A stretch of 64,000 nucleotides of DNA, taken from assembly GCF_902686445.1 (NCBI RefSeq), contig NC_062226.1:13736001-13800000 (forward strand), written 5' to 3'. Shown piece after piece: positions 22,526 through 34,389 of this stretch (position 1 is its first letter; the number at the start of each line of letters is the position of its first letter). The notes beneath the pieces are model-generated. The model had not been told where the DNA came from. It made no database searches and saw only the letters and a list, made by a program, of their open reading frames with translations. Both the position numbers and the translations under genes were made by a program. This DNA comes from Sciurus carolinensis (Eukaryota; Chordata; Mammalia; Rodentia; Sciuridae).

Positions 22526-24289
22526 ACAGAAAAGGGGTAAGGCTTAGGTAATCATGATGCCTATCTTTAAATATTTGAGGAACTCATGGTCAGATGACTT
22601 TTTCTGCACAAGAGAATTCATCCTATGGCTCTCAATAAGGGTACCAGTAACAGGAGTTAGATTTTGGTTAAGAAGATGTCAGGAAGAACTTTTCAGCAAT
22701 TTAGCTCTCTGAAATAGAATAGACTCACTGGGGAGGAGTCAATTTCCTACTCTGGGAGGTGGTCAACCACTAGTACTAAGTTGGGGGAGGCAGCGTGCAA
22801 CAGGAGGAAGTTTGATCAGAGCCTCCAAGTTCAGCCCTGAGACTTCAAATCTGGACTTGGCTGAGAAGTGCTGTGTTATCATATCAGCATCCCAATTCAG
22901 ACATCCTCTGATCCAGAAGTGAGGAGAGCTGAAGGGAGAGAGCTCTGAGGATTACCATTGGCCAGAGGGGTTCCAGCACTTTCTCGATGTGCTGTGTCCT
23001 GGCAAATGAGCATCAGGCAAACAGTTCTCACACCAATGTATCATGGGAAGGACAGGTAGGTGTAAAAGTTCCCATTCCTTGTGCCATGCAGTGGTAAGGT
23101 GCTGGGTGGAGTTTGTACTGCCATGGGAAGAAGTTGTTCCAAACTGGGCTTTAATGTACACAAGATGAAGTCAACTCCTGCAGTTCACCTCCAAAAGCGG
23201 AGCTGGCAGCGACAGTCATACCAGTTTGGGGATCACTGATCCCATGTCACCACTAACTCACTGTGGAAGTCAGAGGTCTTTATCCTCTCAAAGCCAGTTT
23301 GTAAAATGAAAATATTTGCTTGATTCTGTGGCATTGATTTTCTACAGACTTCACTGGCTACACAGAGCATGATTATTTTTTAGATCTTATATAAAAACAA
23401 TAGCATACTTTAAAGAATCAAAATATTATTCTTGATTTCACCACAAACCACAGCCAATAAGATTTATCAGAAGTTGGTGCTTTTTCAAGCTAACACATAC
23501 TCTCTTTTTCTTCCTCCTCCCCCTCCTCCTCCCCCTCCTCCTTCTCCTCCTCTGTCCCTTCCTCTTCACTCCTTCTAATGGCTAAATGTTAGGACTTGGT
23601 CACAGCTGAAGGCCTTTGTTATTAGTAATGATGCTGGTATTGATGAAGTGTTTGGATGATATTAAGTTGAGAAATCTTTCTTGACATTAGACTGAGAAAT
23701 GCTTTTTTTCCATAATTAATTAGTGAAAGAAAAAGATGTATCAGAAGTAAAAGAAATCCCAAGAGGCATACATGGAAAAGAATTTCCTTTAGCTCGTTTT
23801 CTCAGGGTTTAGGCACGTACACATCAAAGAATGAAGTGAATAATTTATTAACATTTTCTTCAGTTTTTCTGCCCTACTTTTAAGCCTATTTTCTTTAGTT
23901 TCATTTGCATTCTAATTAACTACACTACTGGAGAGATCATACAAATTAAGGAAGAGGTATCTAAGAAATATATTGAAATTTTTGTTTGAAATTGTACTCA
24001 AACAAGTAGGTAGCTTATTAAAAATGATCTAGTGACATTCTTATGTCTTTGCATGAAACTGTAAAAGTATATGAATAAAATCCATATTTTAAAATATAAA
24101 ATATAAAATTTACCTTAAATCCTCAATAGTAGTGGTAGTATAAGGGAAAACCTATTATAATTTACGAATGCATATATTTTTAAAACTTAAAGAAATGAAA
24201 GTAATTTAGCATACAAGTTTAAAAGGAAGTCCACAAAAAATTTGGGAGAAAATCAGTTAAAAATTTAAGAGCCAGCATTTCAAAATGTC
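22526..24289. other. No gene seen; pyrimidine-rich tract at 23505-23566
   Basis: No exon, RNA gene or repeat that I recognise. A (CTCCTC)n-type simple sequence lies at 23505-23566. The rest is ordinary AT-rich sequence. Confidence 0.5.
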
Positions 24290-24535
24290 TATCACCTTCC
24301 CCACAGTGTTAACTATTGTTAAGAGATTTCTACAGAAAATGGGATCACACTACATAAATGGGATAACATACCCTTCTGCAATGTGCTTTTCTGAAGTATT
24401 GGCAAATATCATGAACTCATTTTCACATTAGTGCAGAGAAATCTGCCTCATTCTTTTTAAATAATTGCATAGTACTTGATAAAACCACTATGTCTTCATT
24501 TTCTTCACTGCTTATACATTAATGGGCATATTTGC

Positions 24536-25015
24536 TTCTGGGGCTGCCATAACAAATTACTCCCAACTTGGTGACTTAAAACAATGGAAATTCATTCTCT
24601 CACAGTTCTGGAGGCCAGAAATCCAAAAGTTGTCAGCAGAGTCGGCTCCCTCCAAAGTCTCTAGTACAGAATCCTCCCTTGTCTCTTCACGTATCTGGTG
24701 GCTGTTGGTGGTCCTTGATGTTCTTTGGGTTACAGACACATCAGTTCAATCTCTGCCTCAGGCTTCACATGGCTGTCTCCCCTGCGTTTCTGTGTCTTCT
24801 CTTTTTCTGTCTCGTATAAGGATACTTCTAATGTTATACCTAATTAAGACTTCTTATAAGGAGTTAGAGTCCACTCTAATCCAGTATGATCTCGTTTCAA
24901 GACCATTAACTTAATTCTCAAATAAGTTCATATTCCCAAGTACCAAGGGATTTGGACATAGCTTTCTGGGATCACAGTAAAAATTAGGACATACCTTATT
25001 AGGGCCATTGACTAA
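24536..25015 (-). mobile_element. MLT1-type LTR, antisense
   Basis: 'ggggctgccataacaaatta' and 'ctcacagttctggaggccag' mark an antisense MLT1-type LTR. A 130-codon frame here is accidental. Confidence 0.78.
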
Positions 25016-25136
25016 ATGTTTAAATAGTTTTCCCCACATTTTCATTATTAGAAACTCCTGGGAGGAAAAAAAAAACTATCATTTTGATCTTTTTTATGTG
25101 TCTGTGTATTTCTGTAAGAACTATGTCATTGTGTCT

Positions 25137-25490
25137 TAGTTCGGGTTACTGAAACAAAGATACCCTGGAAGGGGAACTCAAACTACAAACACTGATTTCT
25201 CACGTTCCACAGATGAAGAAGGCCAAGGCCAGAGGGCCTACTGATCTGGTGTCTGCTGAGGGCCCTCTTCCTTATCTACAGACTGCCATCTTTCTCCAGG
25301 TATACTTACAAGGTGGAGAGAGAGTAAGGGCTAGCTCTCTTCTCTTCTAATAGAACCACTAATTCCAACAAGGAGACTCCACTCTCATGACCTGACCACC
25401 TCCCAAAGGCCTCCTTCCAAAACCCAAAACCCAAAACCCATCACATCAGGGCGTCAATGTACCGGAGCACCGAACACTGTAGCACATTGT
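25137..25490 (-). mobile_element. MLT1-type LTR, antisense, degenerate
   Basis: 'gatctggtgtctgctgaggg', 'cctgaccacctcccaaaggc' and the 3' phrases fit an antisense MLT1A-type LTR. A short 'cccaaaa' triplication lies near 25420-25440. Confidence 0.7.
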
Positions 25491-26100
25491 CTGAAGGTGA
25501 AATTGCTGAATCAGGTGGGCACATAGATGGACTGGATGTATATTTAAAAACGAATGGTACCAATGTCTACTCCCCCCAACTGCATTTAAAGCCTGCCTTT
25601 CAACCTTCTTCCCCCTTGTAAAAATCTATTAACTTTTGTCAATCCGTTGAGTCAGAAGTGTCTCACTTTATTAAGAAAATCAATGATTCCCTATAAATTG
25701 ATGACCATAACTATGTTTATATGTTTCTTGGACACCGATAGTTCTGTGATTATCCTTTTCACATTTTGGCCAATTTTTCTTTGCCTTGTCTATCTTTTTG
25801 CCTGTGGTTTTATAGACATTTTTATAAATCATGGAAACCAACCCTTGTCTGTTACGTAAGTTGCAAATATAGGCATGTGTATTAAGTACATGCACACACA
25901 CATACACACAAACATGCAGACATAAAATATACTCAATATGTTGCAAGTATTTTCTTCCAACCCATTGGGTTATTAACCTTGCTAGGTAGCAGGAGTTTTT
26001 AATAGTTGGTAAAATTTGTCTAGAGTTTCTGGAATTGATGTTTCTATAGATCCCTTTAGCCTCTTCCTTCTACTTTCTTTATCAGTTGTTCTCTTTTGAA

Positions 26101-26944
26101 ATTTTTAAGTGAATTACTGTATTTTCAGTAGTAAATGTTTAATTGAGTCTTCTCCTTATATTTCTAACAGGTTTTGCTTTATGTGTTTCAAAGCTATGTT
26201 AAGTGCAAAAGGCATATGACTGGTCCATAGTTTTAGTAAATCATAACTTTATCTACATAAAATACTCCTCATTGTCTATTGAGTATTGTGAGTTCTATTT
26301 TATCAAACCCTTTATTTTCAATCTTCCCATATCATTTGGTGACTTTGCATATTTAAAAAAAATTCTTTTATTGCTGAAAATTTTTGTTCTTCAACATTTT
26401 CAAGAATGTCTGACTTTGAAGGGGATATTTTAAACCTGCCTGAGTTTGTTGAGTTTGTACTTATTCCTGTTCCCTTGTTTTCTATTTCTTTATATCCTTT
26501 TCTTCCTGTTGATTCACTTTGGTGCATCCTTCTTTATCCTGTTAAAATGTTATGTTAGTTTCCTTGATAAAAATAACACTATATAGAAGAGTAAGAAGTG
26601 CAAGGTAAATGTCCTTGACTTCACTTGCTTTCAAAGTTATGGCCATTGTGGACGATTTCATCTCCTCTCAGAAAAGTTCTTTCCTATACAAACATCTACA
26701 TCTGGATCTATATCTGTATCTTTTGTTTTATGCCTAGGGGATATTTCCATTCTGTGCCTTGGTTTTGCACTTCATATACATATACATATATATATATGTA
26801 TATATATTCATATATACTTCATATATATATTGCACTTAATATATTCTAGACAGCTTAATGCTTTTATTTTCCTATTTGGGTATTGCAACAATTAAATATT
26901 TGACTGAATTACTTATAATTTTTAATTAAAAGTTAACCATCTTT
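26101..26944. other. L1-like and AT-rich sequence, no gene
   Basis: The first 400 bp look like further degraded antisense L1. A (TA)n/(CATATA)n low-complexity tract lies at 26762-26835. Confidence 0.5.
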
Positions 26945-26945
26945 A

Positions 26946-27155
26946 GCCGGCACAGTGGTACATGCCTGTAATCCCAGTGGCTTGGGAGACTGAGATAGGA
27001 GGATTGAGAGTTCAAAGCCAGCCTCAGCAACTTAGGGAGGCCCTAAGTATCTCAGCAAGATCCTGTCTGAAAAAGAAATATTAAAAAGGGCTGGGGATGT
27101 TGCTCAGCAGTTAAACATCCCCTGCGTTAAATCCCCAGTACCAAAAAAAAAAAAA
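26946..27155 (+). mobile_element. Composite B1/ID SINE with target duplication
   Basis: A 7SL-like head ('gcctgtaatcccagtggctt') and ID tail ('ggctggggatgttgctcagc', 'aaatccccagtacc') are followed by an A-run. Flanks AAAGTTAACCATC and AAAGTAAACCATC form a 13-bp target duplication with one mismatch. Confidence 0.92.
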
Positions 27156-27249
27156 GTAAACCATCCTGCTTTAACATATAACTCTGTAAGTTTTGTTTAA
27201 CCTTACGTATGTTCCTTCCTTCCTTCTTCCCTGTCTTCCTTCTTTCCTC

Positions 27250-27335
27250 TTTTTTCCTGTGGTGTTGGGGATCAAACCTAGGGCCTTATGTATGCTAGGC
27301 AAGTGTTCAACCACTGAGCTACATTGCCAATCCCT
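27250..27335 (-). mobile_element. ID SINE, antisense
   Basis: 'ggggatcaaacctagggcct', 'atgctaggcaagtgttcaac' and 'cactgagctacattgcc' are the reverse complement of an ID element. Confidence 0.88.
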
Positions 27336-27999
27336 GTGCTTTTATTTATTTATTTATTTTTAATTTAGAGATGTCAGCGGACATAGTGCATGTGGTGAGG
27401 AAGATTGTTTTAGAAAACCGGTGATGGAAAGTGTATCACATTCCTAAAAGTTAGTTTAAACTTTTATCTTTATTTTCCTTAGAAAACATTCAAATATGTT
27501 GAATACATGATCTGCCACTCTTCCAAAAGTTTCTTCATTAACTGAAGATAGTGCTGACATTTGACCAAGGTTAATTCGGTTGGTGGTTGGGTTGATTTTT
27601 TCCTCAGTACCTGATTACAAAAATGAAGGATCTTGACAGAAGAATTTCATTCAACTTGCCTTGAACAATAACCGAGCTTGTCTGTAGTTTGGGGTGATGT
27701 TCTGGGCTTTGCACTTTTTTATAATTATTTCAGTCTTTCCAAACTCCCTCTTTAAAACAAACTAAGGATATATATTGTCCATGTTGACATGAATATCCAA
27801 TGATATTTTTCTATATACCTAGGAAAAAGAGGTAATATTTTCCTAATATAATAAACACACTCTGAAAGATACTAACTAGCCAAATGGCTTAGCAAACGTT
27901 GTTTTGTTCAGTTATCACACTGGGTTTGATGTCCAACGGCATCCCGTCCCCGCCCCCCGCCCCAGTCTTACCCACTTTTCTCCTCCATTCTCCCAGCAC
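27336..27999. other. No gene seen
   Basis: AT-rich sequence with a short (TTTA)n run at about 27340-27360; nothing else is recognised. Confidence 0.5.
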
Positions 28000-29030
28000 A
28001 GCCGCCAAATCATTATATTAAATTCTGAGTCCAATCATGCTGCTTCCCCACCTAAGCCCAGTCTCGTGCCCCACCCCACAGCTCCAGCTGCTTCTTCCTG
28101 TGGCCCTTGCCATGGCCCCTGCTGCTGGTTTTCTGTTCCAGCAATACATGCCCATGCCCCCTGCAGTCTTCAGACCTTTTCCTGGAAATCCTTTCCTAGT
28201 TCCTGATAAACTCCACTTCACTTTTAAAAACCCAATTCAGTCCATGGGTTCTCCACAAAGTAACCTCCAGAGAATTAAATAGATGACTTTTCTGCACACT
28301 AACTATAGTTTGTACAAGCTTCTACTGAAGCACTTACTACCTTCTATGATAATTTGCTTACATATTTCCCTCCTCTTCTTCAGTACATTTCTTGTGTGAT
28401 GGGCTGACAGATCTGACTTCATGAGAATGTTCTAGGCCAGTCTCTAAGGGAAATGGCTAAACAGACTCCATTTTGCTCTGAGACTCCATGTTATATAGGA
28501 AATAAGTTTCTCCCATGGGAACACCCCGCCTCTGTACCCATCATCAGTTACTTAATGTGACATGTTTAACAATACAGAATGACAATTCCTACGTAAAGAA
28601 ACATTGCTCTCTTTTGATCCCTATTGCTCCTAAACAATGTACCATGTGAACAGTGATTGTGTGGATGTTAGTATAACCATTTGTTAGTTTGGTCCTAGGT
28701 AAGGGTCATTTTGACCCACTTCCCCCTCTGTCGATGATCTCATGATGTTAATGTGTAATTTTGAATCATAGCAACAGACACTTATGATTGATGTGATTTT
28801 TGGTATAAGAACCCCTACAACCCTGTGGTAGGGGCTGTTCTCCCAATAGCCATTTTTTGGGGCATTGTGTGAGACAGTCAGCCAGCTGGCTTAATAAAGA
28901 CTCTCAAATTTGGACTTCTCAGTGGTAATCAGTCTGTCCTTAAGTTGCACCCCTTAACACTTGAAGGCACACCCTGTTATCCTCTGATCTTCGAATCTTT
29001 TCTTAGTCTCATCCTCACTCACAGTCACTG
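28000..29030 (+). mobile_element. L2-like fragment, split by an ERV LTR
   Basis: 'ttcttcctgtggcccttgcc' and the later 'tttcttgaaggcac' (across the LTR) fit L2, whose consensus has 'gctccttgagggca' here. Removing the LTR at 28395-28959 and one CTTG restores a continuous L2. Confidence 0.65.
28395..28959 (+). mobile_element. Solo LTR, ERV1-like, 4-bp target duplication
   Basis: It begins TGTGATGGGC and ends CCCCTTAACA (TGT...ACA). It is flanked by CTTG at 28391-28394 and 28960-28963. A TATA-like TATAAG lies at 28804 and a polyA signal AATAAA at 28893-28898, giving + orientation. A 4-bp duplication is typical of gammaretrovirus-like (ERV1) elements. No internal retroviral genes flank it, so it is a solo LTR. 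Confidence 0.85.
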
Positions 29031-30353
29031 ATAAGTTAACTTCATTGTGATTTGCCTCAAGAGCCCAGATGAGAAAAGCACATTCTGATTCAGATCTCAC
29101 CAGGTTGGTTGCCATTAATCAAGGCCCACCTGTGCTCATTGACTGTGGACTGTTTATCTTCCAGGCTTCAGCTTGAGTTGGTACTACCTGACTGTGTAAC
29201 TACCTGGGAAATTTAGGGTGTTGGCATTTCAGATAAAGTAAGTAGCCGGTCTGATATACTGAATTAGGGAAGAGTGTGCTCTTTGAGATATATCTATGGT
29301 CTTATTGACAGTTCACCCAGGACTTTGGTAATAACATATTTTGTACTCTCATCATAATCCAGGATAAAACCAAAATATCTGTCTCTGAACATATTTTATT
29401 CATTTAATGTTTTTATAAGCCATCCTTCAGTGAGCAACAAATGACAACTTCCCACTTTCCTAAAAGCTTTCCAGTCCACTGTGGATTCGAGGTGAGGGAT
29501 AAATGCAGAATCCATTAGTGAGCTCTCTCACAAGCTATGGATAAAGTACCATTTGCAAATTATTTTTAATAATGTTTATCTGATATTCATAACTCAATAT
29601 CTTCACCTTTCATCTGGGATTTATAATCATGAAAGAGCTTTTTGCTGTGTTGAAAAAACAGGATAGGGAAAGACTGCTTAGAAACCTATGTAACTTTGTA
29701 ACTACCTCCCTATCAACAATGGAGCAAGAATCCTGAGAAGTTAAAAAAAGAATTTTATTCTAACAGAGAACATTACAGTAGACACAGTCAAAGGGAGTGT
29801 GTTGGGGGAGGTTGAGGAAGGGCTGAGGCTGCTGAGTTAACAGAGATAACAAAACAATCCACTTCAATTTGTTGGCTATGTTCAGCCGAGCAGCATACTC
29901 TGTTCAGCTCATATTACATAGTGATAAAAAATATTAATATGCTAGAAAAAATTGCAGATGAATCCATGGGATACCTTGTTATCATTCCCTTACTTTTCAG
30001 TCATTGTAAACTAATTAGCATTCAGGCCTACACCTGTCGCCAAAGAGACAAGACCTAAAAACAAACGTGGGTATGTAATTATGTGATTAATATTTTTACT
30101 CTAGTGCCTTAAAGAAAATGACCTTGGGACTAAAAAGAAACTATTTTTGTGTTCTATTATTTTTTAAAAGTTCATGAACTATTGGAAGATATATGAACAC
30201 TATGACATTAAGAAATTATTTGAGGGATGTGACATAATGATATTGCAGATTTTTTTGAAAAGAGAAATTACTTCTTAGAGAGATATGTACTGAAATATTT
30301 ACAGAGGAAATAATATGATTCAGGGATTTACTTTAAAATCATCCAGGAAATGG
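29031..30353. other. No gene seen
   Basis: AT-rich, no exon or repeat recognised with confidence. Confidence 0.45.
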
Positions 30354-30566
30354 AGCTGGACACGGTGGTGCATGCTGATAATCCTAGCAACTTCAGAGGC
30401 TGAGGCAGGAGGATCACAAGTTTGAGCCCAGGCTCAGCAACTTAGTGAGATCCTGTCTTAAAATATAAAGACTGGGCATATGGCTCAGTGGTAAAGTGCC
30501 CCTGGGTTCAATCTCCAGTACAAAATAATAACAACAACAACAATAATGACAACAATAATAACAATC
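30354..30566 (+). mobile_element. Composite B1/ID SINE with (AAC)n tail
   Basis: 'ctggacacggtggtgcatgc', 'ctgaggcaggaggatcac' and the ID tail 'tggctcagtggtaaagtgcc' are followed by an AAT/AAC simple repeat. Confidence 0.9.
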
Positions 30567-30789
30567 TATGAAATGTAGGGAGAAGGAGGTATAGAGGGAA
30601 TAAACTTGTCCATGAGTTGGTAATCACTAAAGCTGGGTAATGGGTACGTGGGGGTTCAGTATAGCATTCTCTCTGTTTTTTTTTTTTTTGTATAGGTTTA
30701 AATATTTCTATTAAAAAGTTTTAAGTTCACAAGTAATCATAATAAAACTCTTTATGAATGAGCATTATTTGAAAATTCAAGACAAAGCT

Positions 30790-31045
30790 ATGTGCCCCAG
30801 GTATCTGCCCCCACACAGGTGAGTCTGCCTGAAAGACCATCTGTTCCTTGTGTTTTCTCAAACCACCCTGCCTGATTTACTTCATGTATCACTTCCTGAC
30901 ATTTTGTCACATCTGCTGTGCCTCTGACTACGTTATAAGCACCATAAAGGCAGGGGTTTTGTCTGCCTGGTTCTCTGTTGCATTTACATCATCTGGAACT
31001 GCGGCTGGCCCACAGTAGACTCAAAATATCAATCGATTCTGAGGA
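30790..31045 (+). mobile_element. L2-like fragment
   Basis: 'taagcaccataaaggcaggg' and 'ctggcccacagtagactca' resemble the L2 3' end. Confidence 0.7.
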
Positions 31046-32452
31046 AATACAGGTCACAAAACATAACTTTCAAGAGCCATGAGAAATATACGAGGGGAGA
31101 AGGAAACCTGATTATAGATAGTCTTCTTTTCCACAAAGTAAAGGCAAGAATTTGAAAGATAAAGTAACCCAGGAAGAACCTAGTGCACAGAAGTAGGCCT
31201 GTGTATAGCTGACATGCTGCAGTTGTAGATGTACAAAGACCACTTCTCAGTCACAAGTGATCGTGCTACAAGAATCAATTAAAAGGGACAGTTTTCAGCA
31301 TTAGGACCCCAGGATTACAGGGAAGTAGGTAAATGCACAACGGAGACTCCATGGTTGGGAAATCTAATAGTAAAGTCACTTCACTTTAATGCTCAAGGTA
31401 TCTAAGTGTGTGTTGGAGGAAGGCAAAGATAGGGAAGAGGAAAAAGACCCTCTTCCAAATTATACTGTAGCAGGAGGGAGCCAGATGAAGATTCAGGTGA
31501 GGACAAAGTCACTTTTTGTTGGAAATGATGGGAGATGAGAGGTATCCCCTAGGTAAGTCAATACATCAAACTATAAAAATATTTAGAAAATACTTCTACA
31601 TACAGACTATCCACATTTTCTTCCCTATCAGCATGCTTTCTCCCACCCAGAGAAGCAGCACAATCTGCAAAATGCCAACTCACAAAAAACCATGTCACCA
31701 AAAGAGCCAGTTTATGGAGGATCAGTTACTCAATATCAACCTCACTGACTTCACCAAATTTATGAACTGGAATGGCAGACCAGTTTCATCAGGAATCTCT
31801 TTGACACCTTTGACAGGAACGTTCCTTTATGAATTTTCCCAGTTTTTTTCTGGGTGCTTTCAAATTTCAAATTAAAATAAAATTTATGCTTTCATATACC
31901 TTGCATTTTTTAATCTACATTTGAAATTTGAGTGAAGTTTAACTTGTTTAAAACTTAAATGACATTCAGCATTTAAAATTAAAAATTTTTAAATCTGATG
32001 TTTTCTGATGTTTTTTAATTTAATTTTAAAGATATTCTTGATAGAAATACAAAGTTCAAGTCAGTAAACCATTTAAGGAACTGATGATGAGAGAATACAA
32101 AAAACATTGCTAACATTTGAATTACTACAAAATTATACTAAAAATAACAGATCCCCTCACATATGAAAACCTGTGGCAAAAATTTGATCACATCAGAAAT
32201 GCTGAAATTCTGGTTACAAGTAAGATCAATTAGGATATGTCCTCTTGTTAGCAATTTTAATATGAAAGGGGAAAAAGAACATGCAAAGAAATGTATGAGG
32301 AAGTCAACAAATTGAAGTGGATTGTTTTGTGGTTTGTTGAGATGTAACAAGTATCATTTGAAACTCTCAGCAACTCTGTTAGGTAGGTAGAGTAGATTGA
32401 AATCCCTATTTTATAAGAGAAAAATGAATCATGTTAAGTTTTGAAAATAGTT
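31046..32452. other. No gene seen
   Basis: A 119-codon open frame (31516-31875) shows no recognisable domain and lacks any splice or promoter context. Confidence 0.45.
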
Positions 32453-32860
32453 AAAATGTGTTGCCGCCCGCAGCAACAATCCCGCGGATATTTGTTACCG
32501 CCTGCAGCAACAATTGCATGGGTATTTATCTGAGGTGGACTGGAAATAAACTACTTCTATTCCTGTGCTGCTTCCTTGCTTGCTTGCTTATTCTCTAGCT
32601 TATAGAGAAAGAAAAGCTTGCTTGATTTTAGAGGAAGAGAGGCTTTGAGAGAAAGATAGGCTTTGCTTATAGAAAAAGTTTTAGAGAAAGACAGGCTTCT
32701 ATGCTTATTTCTTCTTAGAGTTCTGCTGCTTCTTCTTACAGGTGCATCCTGCATCCTGTGAACTAGGTGCTATCTATCTGTGATCTACGACCTAGAGGTG
32801 TGTTCTCAGTTCTTTGCTCTACGATCTGCCTTCTGCCGCTGCCTGCTTCTCTCTGTTAGC

Positions 32861-33029
32861 TGCTTCTCCTAACTCTTCTTCTTACTGCTGCTTCTGCTTA
32901 CTGCTGCTTCTTCTCTCTGCTAGCTGCTGCTTCTCTCTGCTAGCTGCTTCTCCTAACTGCTTCTTCTTACTGCTGCTTCTGCTTACTGCTGCTTCTTCTC
33001 TCTGCTAGCTGCTGCTTCTCTCTGCTAGC
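32861..33029 (-). repeat. 84-85-bp tandem duplication inside the LTR
   Basis: Two units with the shared 'tgcttctcctaact' phrase (32861 and 32945) repeat at a period of about 84 bp and consist of GCTAGC and CTGCTT modules. They lie downstream of the minus-strand TATA, in the likely R/leader part of the LTR. Confidence 0.85.
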
Positions 33030-33100
33030 TGCTGCTTCTTTTCTCTGCTGCTTCTTTTCTCTTTGCTAGCTGCTACTTTTTGCCTTCTGTCTACTGCTCG

Positions 33101-33107
33101 CTTATAC
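33101..33107 (-). promoter_or_regulatory. TATA-like box of the minus-strand LTR
   Basis: GTATAAG on the minus strand follows a GC box (within 33116-33140) by about 10-20 bp. This is the main evidence for LTR orientation besides its termini. Confidence 0.6.
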
Positions 33108-33826
33108 TCCCTCCAGGAGGCGGAGGGCGGGGCCATGGCAGTTGAGATTAGGCGAGGAGCCAGCTGCCCTATTATGGCAAAGGTTAAAAGGAGCAGGTAC
33201 GAGCAGGAGCACTTGAGAACACCAGTGCACAGGTCGTGTGCGTGAACTTAATTGAATATGGCCAATGATAAATCACCTGGGTGTGCTTATATTAATCAAC
33301 CTCCTCACTGCCGATGTGATCAAAACAACCTCCGCTGGCCGCCGGGTGCCATCCCGGTGCAGCCCGCATGGCACAGCCCCCAACAAAAATGTGTTTAACT
33401 GTTTATAGTGGAGAAAAAGAAATAGAAATGAAAGATAGAGGAGAAAAGAAAGACAGGGGACAGAAGTCAATGTTGGTAAGATTCATGAAAAGCAATGATC
33501 CAATTCTCACAAAGAAATCTACTCCAGATATACTAAATAAATACTATTTCCCAAATTTCCCAGAATAAGCACTAACTTTAAGTTAATTAAATTTTGGAAG
33601 GCATTTTTACATACCTGTATTTTCATAATTTACAGTAGAATAAATCACTTTTTATTCTATTAACTGGGAATCATCACATTTGTTTCAAAGAATTAAAGGG
33701 GTAACTTCATGGAAAAACAATCCAGTCCTATGACCTTTCTGAATATTGCTGCTAAAAATTGTTCAAAAATATTTTAGGAATTGCCACTCACACTCGAAAA
33801 TGGAAGCTTTTCTAAATTAAAGTTTG

Positions 33827-34025
33827 AGCCAGGAACAGTGGCACACATCGATAATCCAGCACCTTGGGAGGCTGAGGCAGGAGGATTGCAAGTTCGAGGG
33901 CAAACTCAGTAAACTTAGCGAGACCCTGTCTCAAAAAAAGAGAAAGATTGGGGGTATAGCTCATGGGTAAAGTGCCCAGGGTTCAATCCACAGTAAAATA
34001 AACAAATAAATAAAAATAAATAAAT
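33827..34025 (+). mobile_element. Composite B1/ID SINE
   Basis: 'agccaggaacagtggcacac', 'ggctgaggcaggaggattgc' and the tail 'gggttcaatccacagtaa', followed by (AAATA)n. The flanks AAATTAAAGTTTGA and AAATTAAGGTTCAA look like a diverged target duplication. Confidence 0.9.
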
Positions 34026-34389
34026 TAAGGTTCAAATCTAACCTATTGATTGAATTTTCCAGAGTTTCTTCATATATTATTAACCCATTTCGTCCCATTA
34101 TCCCAGATGTGGGATGCCTATAAAAACTTAAATATAGTTTATAATACATAATATATAACATGATTGTATAATAACATAATTATCATAATATAACATTATT
34201 TAGTATTGCTTAATATTAATTAATATCATTTCCAACCTATTTTAATGCAACTATGTAAATTTTGTGGAAATATTCACAGAAACTGAAAACCTGGAACTTA
34301 ATGGGTTAATATGCAGTTTAGAAGACATGCAAAGAAGCAGGAGAGTGTAGACACACAGTTGTAAAATCAATAACATCTGCACCGTAGGA

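Larger units (their letters stand above)
24290..26100 (-). mobile_element. Old L1M 3' part, antisense, interrupted by two LTRs
   Basis: L1 3' UTR and ORF2-end phrases in reverse complement appear in pieces: 'tgcctcattctttttaaata' near 24440, 'ggtgaaattgctgaatcagg' near 25500, and 'cccttgtctgttacgtaagt' near 25840. The pieces are separated by MLT1-type LTRs at 24536-25015 and 25137-25490. Confidence 0.7.
32459..33385 (-). mobile_element. Solo LTR, class II (ERVK/IAP-like), 6-bp target duplication
   Basis: The element is 927 bp. On the + strand it begins TGTTGCCGCC and ends GCCCCCAACA, with perfect TGTTG/CAACA ends. AAAATG flanks it at 32453-32458 and 33386-33391. Read on the minus strand it begins TGTTGGGGGC, has a CCAAT-type ATTGGC, a GC box within 33116-33140, and a TATA-like GTATAAG (+ strand CTTATAC 33101-33107), then a long purine-rich region. 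A 6-bp duplication and the TGTTGGG start suggest an ERVK/IAP-like element. There is no internal region, so it is a solo LTR. Confidence 0.87.
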
